Notes: generated by a model not told the origin, from the letters alone. Shown: positions 17,810-27,167, counted from the stretch's first letter. The stretch is DNA of 64,000 bases from Paracoccaceae bacterium (GCA_020622085.1 JAHRYM010000001.1:1663144-1727143), one strand, 5' to 3'. A program made the numbers and translations.

Positions 17810-17829
17810 TGCACGACTCGGGTCGTGCA
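17810..17829. promoter_or_regulatory. Perfect 8-bp palindrome TGCACGAC-TCGG-GTCGTGCA
   Basis: This lies in an AT-richer 232-base gap (17684-17915) between the glycosidase-like gene and the GT2 gene. The symmetry is perfect over 16 of 20 bases and no T-tract follows, which favours a protein-binding operator over a terminator. It sits about 90 bases before the GT2 start codon. The binding protein is unknown. Confidence 0.5.
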
Positions 17830-17868
17830 ATCTGGAATTGAATGTCGAAATGAATTGACTGTGCACCG

Positions 17869-17891
17869 GCCGCCTTGCGCGTTCAGGCGGC
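17869..17891 (+). promoter_or_regulatory. Leader hairpin before GT2 gene
   Basis: GCCGCCT (17869-17875) and AGGCGGC (17885-17891) form a 7-bp stem with a nine-base loop. Flanking TGCACCG and CGGTGGGTGCA can extend it imperfectly to about 17862-17910. It ends just upstream of the GT2 start codon, so it could affect translation of that mRNA if transcribed. Confidence 0.4.
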
Positions 17892-17915
17892 GCGGTGGGT
17901 GCAAGTGGGCCGGGC

Positions 17916-18926
17916 ATGAAGAAAATCACCGTCGTCTCTCCGTGCTTCAACGAGGAAGACAACGTCGAAATCTGCGCGCGCACGGTGCGTGAAATCTTTG
18001 AACGCGATCTGCCCGGCTACATCCGCGAACATGTCTTCATCGACAACGCCTCCACAGATCGCACGGTCGAGATCCTGCGCGCCATGGCGGCTGCGGACCC
18101 GGCAATCAGGGTGGTGGTGAACGCCCGCAATTTCGGGGTGTTCCGGTCGACCTTCAACGGGTTGCGCCATGCCACGGGCGATGCGATCCTCGTCATGCTC
18201 CCTGTCGATCTGCAAGACCCACCCGAACTGCTGCCCGAATTCGTCAGCCTCTGGGAACAGGGATACGAGGTCGTCGCCGGCGCCCGCAGCACGCGCGAGG
18301 AGACCTTTGCGCTGCGCACCGCGCGCAAGATCTTCTACCGCATCGTCAATGCGCTGTCGGACTTCGAGATTTCGCCCGACGTGGGCGAGTTCCAGTTGAT
18401 CGACCGCAAGGCGCTGGATGCGGTGCTGGCCCACAACGACCACTACCCCTACATCCGCGGCATCATCGCCTCGGTCGGGTTCCGGCGGATCATCGTTCCC
18501 TATACCTGGCGGGCCCGCAAGCGTGGCGTCAGCAAGCACAACCTCTTGATGCTGATCGACCAGGCGATGAACGCGATCTTTTCCTTCACCCGGGCGCCGA
18601 TGCGGTTCTGCACCTTCGCAGGGATCGGGATTTCGGCGCTCTGCATCCTGTTCTCGGTCTTTTCGGTGCTGGCCTATTTCCTGGGCTCGACGCTGGTGCC
18701 GCGCGGCACGACGACGATCATCGTCTCGCTGTTCTTCCTGTCGGGTATCCAGCTCTTCTTCATCGGGATGCTCGGCGAATACATCACCTCGATCCACGCA
18801 CAGGTGCGGGGCGGACCGATGGTGATCGAAAAGGAACGCATCAACATCGCAGCAGAGGGTGAAGGGCCCTCTCGGCCGGTCGACCCATTCGCCAGTGACA
18901 TCCGGCCCGAGCGGGGCCGCGCATGA
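17916..18926 (+). CDS. GT2 glycosyltransferase, polyprenyl-phosphate type (GtrB/DPM1-like)
   Basis: A 336-residue protein. Residues about 5-220 are a GT-A domain: ITVVSPCFNEEDNVE at the N-terminus, FIDNASTDRT, the DLQDPPE acidic motif near residue 98, and YTWRARKRGVSKHN. Two C-terminal membrane helices follow (about 235-260 and 270-295). This is the GtrB/ArnC/DPM1 plan, in which a nucleotide sugar is loaded onto undecaprenyl phosphate at the inner face of the membrane. The start MKKITVV is used (GTGGG upstream) rather than a weaker start seven codons earlier. Its stop overlaps the next start (ATGA), and a gtrA gene is found 2 kb away on the opposite strand. Confidence 0.9.
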   Translation: MKKITVVSPCFNEEDNVEICARTVREIFERDLPGYIREHVFIDNASTDRTVEILRAMAAADPAIRVVVNARNFGVFRSTFNGLRHATGDAILVMLPVDLQDPPELLPEFVSLWEQGYEVVAGARSTREETFALRTARKIFYRIVNALSDFEISPDVGEFQLIDRKALDAVLAHNDHYPYIRGIIASVGFRRIIVPYTWRARKRGVSKHNLLMLIDQAMNAIFSFTRAPMRFCTFAGIGISALCILFSVFSVLAYFLGSTLVPRGTTTIIVSLFFLSGIQLFFIGMLGEYITSIHAQVRGGPMVIEKERINIAAEGEGPSRPVDPFASDIRPERGRA

Positions 18927-20908
18927 TGGCGGAAGGTGCCTGGTTCCTCTTGGCGCTGGCCGTTGCGGGACTTGCGGCGATCTGGTCGCAGCGGCGCGGC
19001 GCGCCCGCTTTCGGGGCCTTTGCGGCGCTGCTGGTCATGGGCGGGGCCGCACAACTGGCGCTGACGCAGCCGCTCTGGTTCCCGGCACTGCGACTGCGCC
19101 CCAACGGCCTTCCCGATCTGGCGATGTGGGCGATCCTTGCGGTTCAGGCACTGGCAATCCTCGGCTGGTTCTGGCACCGCGGCTTTCGCCACAGCCTGTG
19201 CCCGCTGGCGCGGCGCTACGGCACGGGCCGGATTCTGTTGCTGCTGCTTCTGTCCTCGGGGTTCTGCGTCTCGGTCATGGGGTATTTCTCGCCCGATGCC
19301 ACCGCGCTCCGGGTCTCGCCCTGGCTTGCACATGTGGCGGTCGGCGGTGGGTTGATCGCCCTGCATCTGGCCACGGTCACCGTGCTGCTGTCGGTCGCGC
19401 CCCCGGTGCGCGGGACACATGCACTGTCGCCGCTGGCGCCGGCCTTCGTCACGGTGGTTGCGGGCCTTGCGCTTTCGTTTCTTGCGTTCGAGGGCCAGCC
19501 CCATGTCGAGGACGAGGTCGCCTATGTCTTCCAGGCCAGGACTTTTGCCGCTGGCGCGCTGACTGCGCCGCTGCCGCCCGCCGCCGCGATGCCGGGGCTC
19601 GAGTATTATCTTTTCGATAGTGACGGCGGCCGGTGGTTCGCGACCACGCCGCCCGGCTGGCCCGCCGTCCTCGCCCTTGGCGAGGCGATCGGGGCGCCCT
19701 GGATCATCAACCCGGCTCTGGCGGGGCTGTCGGTGCTGCTTGCACATGCGATCGTCCGGCGCCGGGCGGGCCGCGACGCGGCGGACTGGGTGGCGATCGT
19801 CATGGGCTCTTCGCCATGGCTGATTTCGGCGGCAGCATCGCTGATGACCCATACGCTGACGCTGGCGCTGGTGCTTGCAGCCTGGGTCTGGGTGTTGCGC
19901 GCGGGCGACCGTGGCCGCAACCCCTGGGCGCCCTTGTTCCTTGCGGGGCTGGCTCTGGGCTGGGTCTTCACCACCCGCATCCTTGACGGGCTGATCGTCG
20001 GCACGCTCACGGGCATCTGGGTTCTGCTTGAAGGCCGCACCGGCGCTGCCCGCGCAGCGCCGCGCGCCGCCGTCTACGCGCTTGGCTGCCTCGCAACCGG
20101 CGGCCTTGCACTGATCTACAACCTTCTCTTCACCGGACGCCCCCTGCAAAGCCCGCTCGACCGTTATCTGGCGCGGGACTGGGGCACCGAAGGCAACGCC
20201 TACGGCTTTGGCGACAACATCGGCCCCCCGGGTGGCTGGGGGGCGCTCGACCTCTGGCGCGGCCATTCACCGCTTGAGGCGGTGATCAACACCACAAGCA
20301 ACATCGTCTCGATGCAGATCGAGTTTCTAGGCTGGCCCACGGGTTCGCTGGTCCTTGTCTTCGCCTTGCTGATCTGGGGCTTTCGCAGGCCCGCGATTCG
20401 CGATCCATTCGCCCGGGCAATGGTCATCCTCTGTGCTGCGGTCATGCTGGCGATGTTCTTCTACTGGTATGGAGATACCTACCATATCGGGCCGCGCTAC
20501 TGGTTCATCATGGCCTTCCCGCTTCTCTACATGTCCCGGCTTGGCTACCGCGCGATGATCGCACGGGCCGGCGACACGCCCGAGGCCGAACGGCGCGGCA
20601 TGTCGGTGGTGCTGATCCTGTGCCTGTTCGGTGTTGCGGTGTTCCTGCCCTGGCGCGGGGTGATGAAGTTCCATGGTTACAACGACTATACGTCCTCGGT
20701 GCCGCGGGTGGCCGCTACCGGGGTGTTTGGCGACGCGGTGGTGCTGGTGAAGACGCCAATGAACGTCGGCTCGGCGCTCGCGCTGAACGACCCGTTGCTG
20801 CGGCCCGGCCGGCCGATTTTCCTGCGTGACACCGGGTCGCTGGACGAGGCCGCGCTGGCCGCCGCCTTCCCCGGCAGGCAGGTCATCCACTACGACGATC
20901 CGGGGTGA
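18923..20908 (+). CDS. Polytopic membrane glycosyltransferase (ArnT/PMT-like, GT-C fold)
   Basis: A 661-residue protein with about a dozen hydrophobic segments. The first large periplasmic loop holds QPHVEDEVAYVFQARTF, whose acidic pair corresponds to the catalytic Asp/Glu position of GT-C lipid-phosphate-sugar transferases. A second marker is FATTPPGWPAVLALG. Such enzymes take a sugar from a polyprenyl-phosphate donor and attach it to a glycan, lipid or protein outside the inner membrane. Translational coupling to the GT2 gene supports donor-then-transferase order. The acceptor is unknown. Its 3' end overlaps the convergent gtrA gene by 19 bases. Confidence 0.78.
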   Translation: MMAEGAWFLLALAVAGLAAIWSQRRGAPAFGAFAALLVMGGAAQLALTQPLWFPALRLRPNGLPDLAMWAILAVQALAILGWFWHRGFRHSLCPLARRYGTGRILLLLLLSSGFCVSVMGYFSPDATALRVSPWLAHVAVGGGLIALHLATVTVLLSVAPPVRGTHALSPLAPAFVTVVAGLALSFLAFEGQPHVEDEVAYVFQARTFAAGALTAPLPPAAAMPGLEYYLFDSDGGRWFATTPPGWPAVLALGEAIGAPWIINPALAGLSVLLAHAIVRRRAGRDAADWVAIVMGSSPWLISAAASLMTHTLTLALVLAAWVWVLRAGDRGRNPWAPLFLAGLALGWVFTTRILDGLIVGTLTGIWVLLEGRTGAARAAPRAAVYALGCLATGGLALIYNLLFTGRPLQSPLDRYLARDWGTEGNAYGFGDNIGPPGGWGALDLWRGHSPLEAVINTTSNIVSMQIEFLGWPTGSLVLVFALLIWGFRRPAIRDPFARAMVILCAAVMLAMFFYWYGDTYHIGPRYWFIMAFPLLYMSRLGYRAMIARAGDTPEAERRGMSVVLILCLFGVAVFLPWRGVMKFHGYNDYTSSVPRVAATGVFGDAVVLVKTPMNVGSALALNDPLLRPGRPIFLRDTGSLDEAALAAAFPGRQVIHYDDPG

Positions 20909-21282
20909 ACTCCGGCGGTCAGCACCGCCTTGATCAGCCCGTAGGACAGCACCGCCATCATCATCGCCAGCCCCGCCTGCGCGACCAGCGGATGGATACC
21001 CAGCGCGATGACACGCCCCAGCAGAAAGGCGTTGACCACATAGATCCCGAGATAGACGGCGACATAGGCCGGCAGGCGGCGAAAGCCCCGCGCCCCGAAG
21101 ACCAACCGCGCATGGGTGAAGAAGTTCCAGATGACGCCAACACAGAATGCCAGCGCCAGGGCGGTCTGCGGCGAGAGCCCCGCCAGCACCAGCACCGCAT
21201 AGACGGCATAGCCGAAGGCGGTGTTCAGCCCGCCCACCAGCAGAAACCGCAGGAACCGCATCTGCTCCGGTTTCAGCCGCAT
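20890..21282 (-). CDS. GtrA-family membrane protein (putative flippase for polyprenyl-linked sugar)
   Basis: A 130-residue protein with four predicted membrane helices. The GtrA signature is QMRFLRFLLVGGLNTAFGYAVY near the N-terminus and GVIWNFFTHARLVFG in the middle, the usual 'N(F/Y)..(R/K)..VF' stretch. Family members are proposed to flip undecaprenyl-phosphate-linked sugars to the periplasmic face. It is the last gene of a five-gene operon starting with rfbF and begins ten bases before the epimerase gene stops. Together with the GT2 and membrane transferase genes it completes a Gtr-like glycan-decorating set. Confidence 0.88.
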   Translation of the reverse strand: MRLKPEQMRFLRFLLVGGLNTAFGYAVYAVLVLAGLSPQTALALAFCVGVIWNFFTHARLVFGARGFRRLPAYVAVYLGIYVVNAFLLGRVIALGIHPLVAQAGLAMMMAVLSYGLIKAVLTAGVHPGSS

Positions 21283-22160
21283 GGCGCGATGCTTTCGGCG
21301 GCCAGCACGGCACGGATGCCGCTGTCGATATCATGGCGGGGGGTAAACCCGACCTCGTCGCGCAGGCGGGTGATATCGGCCTCAAGGCAGGCGGGGTCAT
21401 TCGCGGGCCGGGGCCGCGCCCCCAGACGGATCAGTTCAGACCTGCCCATCTGCCGCGCCAGGGTCAGGATCATGTCCTTGACCGGAACGGCAACGCCCGA
21501 GGCGATATTGACCGCCCCTGTCACCGGGCCGTCCAGAAGGGCCGCAAGCGCCACGCCCAGATCATCGACATGCAGGAAATCCCGCCGCTGTTCACCATCC
21601 GTGCAGGCGACCGGCCGACCGGCGGACAGGCCGCGGATCAGGTCGCCGAACAGCCGCCCCTGCGGCTCGTGCGGGCCATAGGTGAAGAAGGGCCGCGCCC
21701 AGGCCAGGCTGAGGTTCAGCGCCGGTGCCGCCGCCAGCGCAAGCTGCCCAAGCCGCGCCTTGGCCGCCCCGTAAAGCGTCGCGGGGTTCAGGGGCGCGGT
21801 TTCGGGCAGAACCGGATGTGACCAGTCGTATTCCGCGCAGCTTCCGACCAGCACCGCACGCTTTCCGCCCGCATCGGCAAAGGCGCGCAGCAGCACCAGC
21901 GTGGCGACGACCCAGTCGAGGTTGGCGGGCGTCGTCCAGCGATCCGGGCCATTGGCCCAGGCCAGATGCAAAAGCGTATCTGCCCGCGTTTCGGCCACTG
22001 CGCGCCGACAGGCTGTCGGGTCCAGCAGGTCAAGGGCGAGTCCCCCGCCGCCGCCCGAACGCGACGTCGGGACAACATCATATCCTCGCGCCTGAAGCGG
22101 CGCGATGGAATGCCGGCCGATCAGCCCCGTCGCCCCGGTCAACAGCAGCCGGCGGGTCAT
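21273..22160 (-). CDS. NAD(P)-dependent sugar epimerase/dehydratase-family protein (SDR)
   Basis: A 295-residue extended short-chain dehydrogenase. The cofactor motif GATGLIG is at residues about 9-15. The catalytic pair is in LYGAAKARLGQ (Y-x3-K near residue 145). The family works on nucleotide sugars. Given the preceding CDP-sugar genes and C-methyltransferase, reduction or epimerisation at C4 (or C3/C5) of a CDP-4-keto-deoxysugar is the likely step, but the substrate is inferred from context. The start ATG overlaps the methyltransferase stop by four bases. Confidence 0.85.
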   Translation of the reverse strand: MTRRLLLTGATGLIGRHSIAPLQARGYDVVPTSRSGGGGGLALDLLDPTACRRAVAETRADTLLHLAWANGPDRWTTPANLDWVVATLVLLRAFADAGGKRAVLVGSCAEYDWSHPVLPETAPLNPATLYGAAKARLGQLALAAAPALNLSLAWARPFFTYGPHEPQGRLFGDLIRGLSAGRPVACTDGEQRRDFLHVDDLGVALAALLDGPVTGAVNIASGVAVPVKDMILTLARQMGRSELIRLGARPRPANDPACLEADITRLRDEVGFTPRHDIDSGIRAVLAAESIAPCG

Positions 22161-23395
22161 GGCCAGACGCGGATCTCTGGCACGGCGGTGACGAAGCGCG
22201 TGCCGGACTCAGACAAATCGTCCATCTGTTCAGCCACTTCCGCCGCGATGTTCCATGGCAGGATCAGCAGGTAATCCGGCCGGTTTCGCCGCAACGCATC
22301 GACATCATGCACCGGGATATGGCTGCCGGGCAGCAGCGTATCCTGCTTGACCGGATTGCGGTCGACGCAAAAGCCGATCAGGTCCGTTCCAATGCCGCAG
22401 TAGTTCAGAAGCGTGTTTCCCTTGGCCGCCGCGCCATAGGCCGCGACCGATTTTCCGTCCGACTTCGCCTGGCGCAGGAAGATCAGAAGACCATCGCGAA
22501 GGGCCTCGCAGCGCGCGGTGAAACCCTGATACCCCTCGGCCCGATCCAGCATCGCCGCCGCCTCATCCGCGCGCACCTTGGCCACGCCGGGGCGTTCCAC
22601 CCTCGATGCCGCCGACAGACAGGCATGGACGCGCAGCGATCCGCCGTGGGTCGGGAGTTCTTCCACATTGAAGACGCGCAGGCCCGCCGTGGCAAAGATC
22701 TTTTCGACCGCCAAGAGCGACAGGTAGGAATAATGTTCGTGATAGATCGTGTCGAACTGAACCTGACGGATCAGGTTCAAGAGATGCGGGAACTCGACCG
22801 TATAGACCGCATCCCCTGTCAGCAGCACGGCCACACCGCGAACAAAGTCATTGATATCCGGGACATGCGCAAGAACATTCGCAGAACAGATGAGGTCTGG
22901 CCGCCTGCCATCGGCGCGCAGCCGCCGGGCAAGGCTTTCGCTAAAGAACTCGACCAGCGTCGGCACGCCCTTCTTCTCGGCCTCGGCCGCCGTATTGCCC
23001 GAGGGCTCGATCCCCAGCACCGGAATGCCACCTTGCGCGAAGTATTGCAGCAGATAACCGTCGTTCGAGGCGATCTCGATCACCAGATCGTCGGGTCCAA
23101 GCGCCAGATCACGCGTCATCTTCGAGGCAAAGGCGCGGCAATGCGCAAGCCAGCTGTCCGAGAAGGACGAGAAGTAGGCGTAGTTCGAATTGAAGATCTC
23201 CGCCTCGGGGACCACATCATCAACCTGCACCAGCCAACAAGCCTGGCAGACGCGCGCATGCAGCGGATAGACTGGATCGGGACGGTCGGCCCGGGCAGGC
23301 GGCACATAGGAATTGGCCAGTGGCGACAGGCCCAGATCAACGAGCGTCAAGGTCAGGGCCGCGCCGCAACTGCGGCAGGTCGGGCTTTGGGTCAC
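22157..23395 (-). CDS. Sugar C-methyltransferase (TylCIII/NovU-like, zinc-binding plus SAM domains)
   Basis: A 412-residue protein with the three-part plan of deoxysugar C-methyltransferases. An N-terminal zinc motif has paired Cys in CRSCG and CQACW. A SAM-binding domain has VIEIASNDGYLLQYF, then GIEPSGN. A C-terminal domain contains VAAYGAAAKGNTLLNYCG and LLILPWNIAAEV. Characterised relatives methylate C3 of 4-keto-deoxysugar nucleotides to give branched sugars. The start is GTG at 23395, whose last bases overlap the rfbG stop (GTGA). The preceding genes make CDP-4-keto-6-deoxyglucose, which is a suitable substrate. Confidence 0.87.
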   Translation of the reverse strand: MTQSPTCRSCGAALTLTLVDLGLSPLANSYVPPARADRPDPVYPLHARVCQACWLVQVDDVVPEAEIFNSNYAYFSSFSDSWLAHCRAFASKMTRDLALGPDDLVIEIASNDGYLLQYFAQGGIPVLGIEPSGNTAAEAEKKGVPTLVEFFSESLARRLRADGRRPDLICSANVLAHVPDINDFVRGVAVLLTGDAVYTVEFPHLLNLIRQVQFDTIYHEHYSYLSLLAVEKIFATAGLRVFNVEELPTHGGSLRVHACLSAASRVERPGVAKVRADEAAAMLDRAEGYQGFTARCEALRDGLLIFLRQAKSDGKSVAAYGAAAKGNTLLNYCGIGTDLIGFCVDRNPVKQDTLLPGSHIPVHDVDALRRNRPDYLLILPWNIAAEVAEQMDDLSESGTRFVTAVPEIRVWP

Positions 23396-24471
23396 GATCG
23401 GTCCTTCATCAACATCTGGTCGTAAGTGCTTGTCTGTTCGTCACAAAGGTCGCGCGCGGGCCGACCCAGATGCCAGCCCGCATACCATTCCGCAGTCAGT
23501 CGGATGCAGTCCTCAAAACCCGTCACCGGCACCCAGCCAAGACCCAGCCGCGCCTTGGTGCAGTCAAGCCTTAGCATTTTCGCCTCGTGCAGGCCTGCCG
23601 CCGCCGGGTCTATTGCGATGCGCCCCCGGCCAAGCGCGGACACGACCGCCTGCGCCACGTCAATCACGGCACGCTCGTCCCGCCGGTCGGGGCCGAAGTT
23701 CCAGCCGCCCGTCGCGGTATCGTCGCCGGCGGCCAGCCGTTCGGCCAGCATCAGATAGCCGCGCAGGGGTTCCAGCACATGCTGCCAGGGCCGGACCGAA
23801 CCCGGCGCGCGCAGCGCCACCATGCCCTCAGCCCCAAGGCAGCCGCGCACGATGTCGGGAACCAGCCGATCCTCGGACCAGTCGCCGCCGCCGATGACAT
23901 TGCCCGCCCGCCCCATCGCCACCCGCGCCGGATGGCCGCCATGCGGGGCGAAATAACTTGCGGCCATCGCGGCAGCGGCGATCTCGGTGGCGCCTTTGGA
24001 CGCCGAGTAGGGATCGCGCCCGCCCATCGGATCGGTTTCGCGGAAACCCCAGATCTGTTCGCGGTTGTCGTAGCACTTGTCCGACGTGACGATCACGATG
24101 GCGCGCAGGTCCGGGCAGGCCCGCGCCGCATCCATCAGATTCACCGTGCCGGTGACATTGGTGGCGAAAGTCTCGACCGGGGTGCGGTAGGACCGCCGCA
24201 CCAGCGCCTGCGCCGCGAGATGCAGGATCACATCGGGCCGCGTGTCAGAGATGGTGCGGTCCAGCGCGGCACGGTCATTCAGATCGGCGATCACAGAGCG
24301 GACACCCGGAAGGTCGAGCAGCGACCAGAGGTTGGGATCAGTCTCGGGCGCCAGCGCATAGCCCGTCACTTCGGCGCCCATCCGGTGAAGCCAGGCGGCA
24401 AGCCAGGCGCCCTTGAAGCCGGTGTGCCCGGTCAAAAGCACGCGGCGACCCTTCCAGAAGCCAGGGCTCAC
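23392..24471 (-). CDS. rfbG: CDP-glucose 4,6-dehydratase
   Basis: A 359-residue extended SDR enzyme converting CDP-glucose to CDP-4-keto-6-deoxyglucose. It shows FWKGRRVLLTGHTGFKGAW (cofactor motif GHTGFKG), LAAQALVRRSY and the catalytic YSASK. The GTG at 24471 is preferred because it overlaps the rfbF stop (GTGA) and has GGAAGG eight bases upstream; another GTG at 24486 would add five residues. It works directly after RfbF. The genes usually following in dideoxysugar pathways (AscC/E1, E3) are absent, and a C-methyltransferase follows instead. Confidence 0.94.
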   Translation of the reverse strand: MSPGFWKGRRVLLTGHTGFKGAWLAAWLHRMGAEVTGYALAPETDPNLWSLLDLPGVRSVIADLNDRAALDRTISDTRPDVILHLAAQALVRRSYRTPVETFATNVTGTVNLMDAARACPDLRAIVIVTSDKCYDNREQIWGFRETDPMGGRDPYSASKGATEIAAAAMAASYFAPHGGHPARVAMGRAGNVIGGGDWSEDRLVPDIVRGCLGAEGMVALRAPGSVRPWQHVLEPLRGYLMLAERLAAGDDTATGGWNFGPDRRDERAVIDVAQAVVSALGRGRIAIDPAAAGLHEAKMLRLDCTKARLGLGWVPVTGFEDCIRLTAEWYAGWHLGRPARDLCDEQTSTYDQMLMKDRS

Positions 24472-25241
24472 GGCCAGACCTTCCACGGTGCCTTGCCGCT
24501 GGCCCAGTGTTCTTCCAACTCCTGCCGTTCGCGCACGGTGTCCATCGGCTGCCAGAAGCCCTTGTGTTCCCAGGCGGAAAGCTGGCCATCGGCCGCCAGG
24601 CTGCGCAGCGGCGCCTGTTCCCAGATGGTGTCGTCGCCGTCCAGATAACGGCCGACCTTCGGCGAAAGCACGAAGAAGCCGCCGTTGATCAACCCGCCGT
24701 CGCCCACCGGCTTTTCCGAGAAATCGGCCACTGCCGAGCCTTCCAGCCGCAACTGCCCGAAACGGCGCGGTGGCGGCACGGCGGTGACGGTGGCAAGCTT
24801 GCCATGCGCCTTGTGGAAGGCGATGGACCCGGCGATGTCGATATCGCCCACACCGTCGCCATAGGTCAGGCAGAAGGCATCGTCATCCGTCAGGAGCGGC
24901 ATGACGCGCGCGAGCCGCCCGCCCGTCATCGAGTTCTGGCCAGTGTCGATCAGCGTCACCCGCCAGGGTTCCGAGGTGTTGCGGATCACCTCCATGCTGC
25001 CCTTCGACAGGTCAACCGTGATGTCGGACATGTGCATGAAATAATTGGCGAAATATTCCTTGATGACATAGCCGCGATAGCCAAGGCAGATCACGAAATC
25101 ATTGATGCCATGCGCGCCGTAGATCTTCATGATGTGCCAAAGGATCGGTCGGCCGCCGATTTCGACCATGGGCTTGGGGATGCGGACGGTTTCTTCCGCC
25201 AGCCGCGTCCCGAGGCCCCCCGCCAGAATGACGCACTTCAT
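24468..25241 (-). CDS. rfbF: Glucose-1-phosphate cytidylyltransferase
   Basis: A 257-residue nucleotidyltransferase making CDP-glucose from CTP and glucose-1-phosphate. The N-terminal signature is KCVILAGGLGTRLAEET, then IPKPMVEIGG with the conserved Lys. LGYRGYVIKEYF and LTYGDGVGDIDI also match. ATG 25241 is chosen because GAGAGG lies about eight bases upstream. It is the first gene of the minus-strand operon rfbF-rfbG-methyltransferase-epimerase-gtrA, and all junctions overlap. The 244 bases upstream, before the ABC operon, hold no gene that I can support. Confidence 0.95.
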   Translation of the reverse strand: MKCVILAGGLGTRLAEETVRIPKPMVEIGGRPILWHIMKIYGAHGINDFVICLGYRGYVIKEYFANYFMHMSDITVDLSKGSMEVIRNTSEPWRVTLIDTGQNSMTGGRLARVMPLLTDDDAFCLTYGDGVGDIDIAGSIAFHKAHGKLATVTAVPPPRRFGQLRLEGSAVADFSEKPVGDGGLINGGFFVLSPKVGRYLDGDDTIWEQAPLRSLAADGQLSAWEHKGFWQPMDTVRERQELEEHWASGKAPWKVWP

Positions 25242-25485
25242 CACGGCCACCTCTCAAACACCACCCACCGGGAAGGGGCCCATGCCGCCCGGCCCCCCGG
25301 CAGAAAATGACACCGGCCATCCCGCAGCCGGCATGGAATAACTCCGACCAAATTCTGGACGATTTTGCGACAGCACCCAAGAGAAAACCGGGTTCGTCGG
25401 GATTTTGCACCGACAGTTCCGCGATACGGCGCCGATTGTCGCGCGAACCGCGACAAGACGGCCGGCCCTCGTCCCGGGCCCCCTC

Positions 25486-26331
25486 TCAGGCCGAACGCAA
25501 CGCCCGCGCCTCCTGACGCCGCGCTATCCGTGCCCGGATCGCATCGACGCTGACCACGGGGGTCGCTGCGAAAAGCTGCCGGGTATAGGCGTGCTGCGGA
25601 TCGGCAAACAGTGCCTCGCGCGGACCCTGTTCGACGGCCTCGCCCTTTGACAGCACCATCACCTGATCCGCAATGTGGCGGACGACCGAAAGATCGTGGC
25701 TGATGAAGACATAGGTCAGGTTGAACTCGTCCTGAATGTCGCCCAGCAGGTTCAGAACCTGCGCCTGCACGGAAAGGTCCAGCGCCGAGACCGGTTCATC
25801 CAGCACCAGAAGTGCGGGGTTCAGCATCAAGGCCCGCGCGATGGCGATGCGCTGGCGCTGCCCGCCCGAGAACATGTGCGGATAGCGGTTGAAATGTTCG
25901 GGCGCGAGCCCGACCTTCTGCAACATCGCCTCGGCCCGGTCGCGCCGCGCCGCCGAGGAAAGCCGCGTGTTCAGCAGCAAGGGCTCCATCAGCACGTCGC
26001 CGACCTTCTGGCGCGGATTGAGGCTGCCATAGGGGTTCTGGAACACCATCTGCACCTTCGAGCGCAGCTCATGCGTGACGCGCTGGCGGGAAATGTCGAT
26101 CTCCTGCCCCTCGATCTTCAGGGTGCCGCCCGACTGCGGGTCGATCAGCGCGATGATCCGCGCCAGCGTCGACTTGCCGGAACCGGATTCGCCGACGATG
26201 GCCAGCGTCTGCCCGCGCTCGACCCTGAAATCCACGCCCTTGACGGCCCGCACGGTCCGCGACCCGCCAAGAAACCCTTCCCGGACGTGGTAATCCTGGG
26301 TGATGCCCCGGCCTTCCAGAACAATGGTCAT
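25486..26331 (-). CDS. Peptide ABC transporter ATP-binding protein, DppF/OppF type
   Basis: A 281-residue ABC ATPase. The Walker A motif is in [14 protein letters not shown], the Q-loop in [14 protein letters not shown], the signature in [15 protein letters not shown], and Walker B with its Glu in [12 protein letters not shown]. The C-terminal oligopeptide/dipeptide extension ([12 protein letters not shown]) is typical. It overlaps the preceding ATPase gene by four bases and closes a five-gene transporter set. In the family the DppD/DppF pair forms the heterodimeric motor on the permease dimer. Confidence 0.94.
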   Translation of the reverse strand: MTIVLEGRGITQDYHVREGFLGGSRTVRAVKGVDFRVERGQTLAIVGESGSGKSTLARIIALIDPQSGGTLKIEGQEIDISRQRVTHELRSKVQMVFQNPYGSLNPRQKVGDVLMEPLLLNTRLSSAARRDRAEAMLQKVGLAPEHFNRYPHMFSGGQRQRIAIARALMLNPALLVLDEPVSALDLSVQAQVLNLLGDIQDEFNLTYVFISHDLSVVRHIADQVMVLSKGEAVEQGPREALFADPQHAYTRQLFAATPVVSVDAIRARIARRQEARALRSA

Positions 26332-27167
26332 CGCGCGGCCTCCGCTGCCATGAAATCGGACACGGTCGGCAGCCGCCCGCCGGTGGCATTTTCCGGCAGG
26401 GCCGAAAGCAGCGCGCGGGTATAGGGATGTTGTGGCGCGTCAAACAGGCTCAGCACATCGGCTTCTTCCATCTTGCGGCCCTTGTATTGCACCACGACCC
26501 TATCGGCGGTTTCGGCCACCACGCCCATGTCATGCGTGATCAGGATCAGCGCCATGCCGTAACGGTCCTGAAGCTCCATCAGCAGGTCGAGGATCTGCTT
26601 CTGGATCGTCACATCCAGCGCGGTCGTCGGTTCATCGGCGATCAAGAGCCGCGGGTTCGAGGCGATGGCAATGGCGATCATCACCCGCTGGCACTGCCCG
26701 CCCGACATCTGGTGCGGATAGGATTTCAGCCGTCGCTCGGGTTCGGGGATGCCGACCGCCTGGAACAGTTCCAGCGCCCGGGCGCGGGCGGCGCGGCGGT
26801 CCAGCCCGAGGTTGATGCGCAGCACTTCCTCGATCTGGAAGCCCGCCGTGAACGACGGATTGAGCGAGGCCACGGGTTCCTGGAAGATCATCGTGATCTC
26901 GCGCCCGATGATGCGGCGCCGCTCGGCGGGCGAGAGGTGCAGAAGATCCTGCCCGTCGTAGCGCATTTCATCGGCGGTGATGGTGGCGGTGTCGGGCAGA
27001 AGCCCCATGACCGCCAGCATCGACACCGACTTGCCCGACCCGGATTCGCCGACGATGGCCAGCACCTCGCCCTTGTCGACGCTGATATCGACGCCATCGA
27101 CGGCGGTGAAGGAACCGGTTGAGGTGGCGAAGCGCACCGTGAGGTTCTTGATGGTCAGAAGCGCCAT
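26328..27167 (-). CDS. Peptide ABC transporter ATP-binding protein, DppD/OppD type
   Basis: A 279-residue ABC ATPase. It has Walker [15 protein letters not shown]-loop [14 protein letters not shown], signature [15 protein letters not shown] (Cys in the usual MSGGMxQR position), and Walker [15 protein letters not shown]. The C-terminal [10 protein letters not shown] marks the oligopeptide subfamily. It starts one base after the permease stop and overlaps the next ATPase, so the genes form one unit. Confidence 0.94.
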   Translation of the reverse strand: MALLTIKNLTVRFATSTGSFTAVDGVDISVDKGEVLAIVGESGSGKSVSMLAVMGLLPDTATITADEMRYDGQDLLHLSPAERRRIIGREITMIFQEPVASLNPSFTAGFQIEEVLRINLGLDRRAARARALELFQAVGIPEPERRLKSYPHQMSGGQCQRVMIAIAIASNPRLLIADEPTTALDVTIQKQILDLLMELQDRYGMALILITHDMGVVAETADRVVVQYKGRKMEEADVLSLFDAPQHPYTRALLSALPENATGGRLPTVSDFMAAEAAR

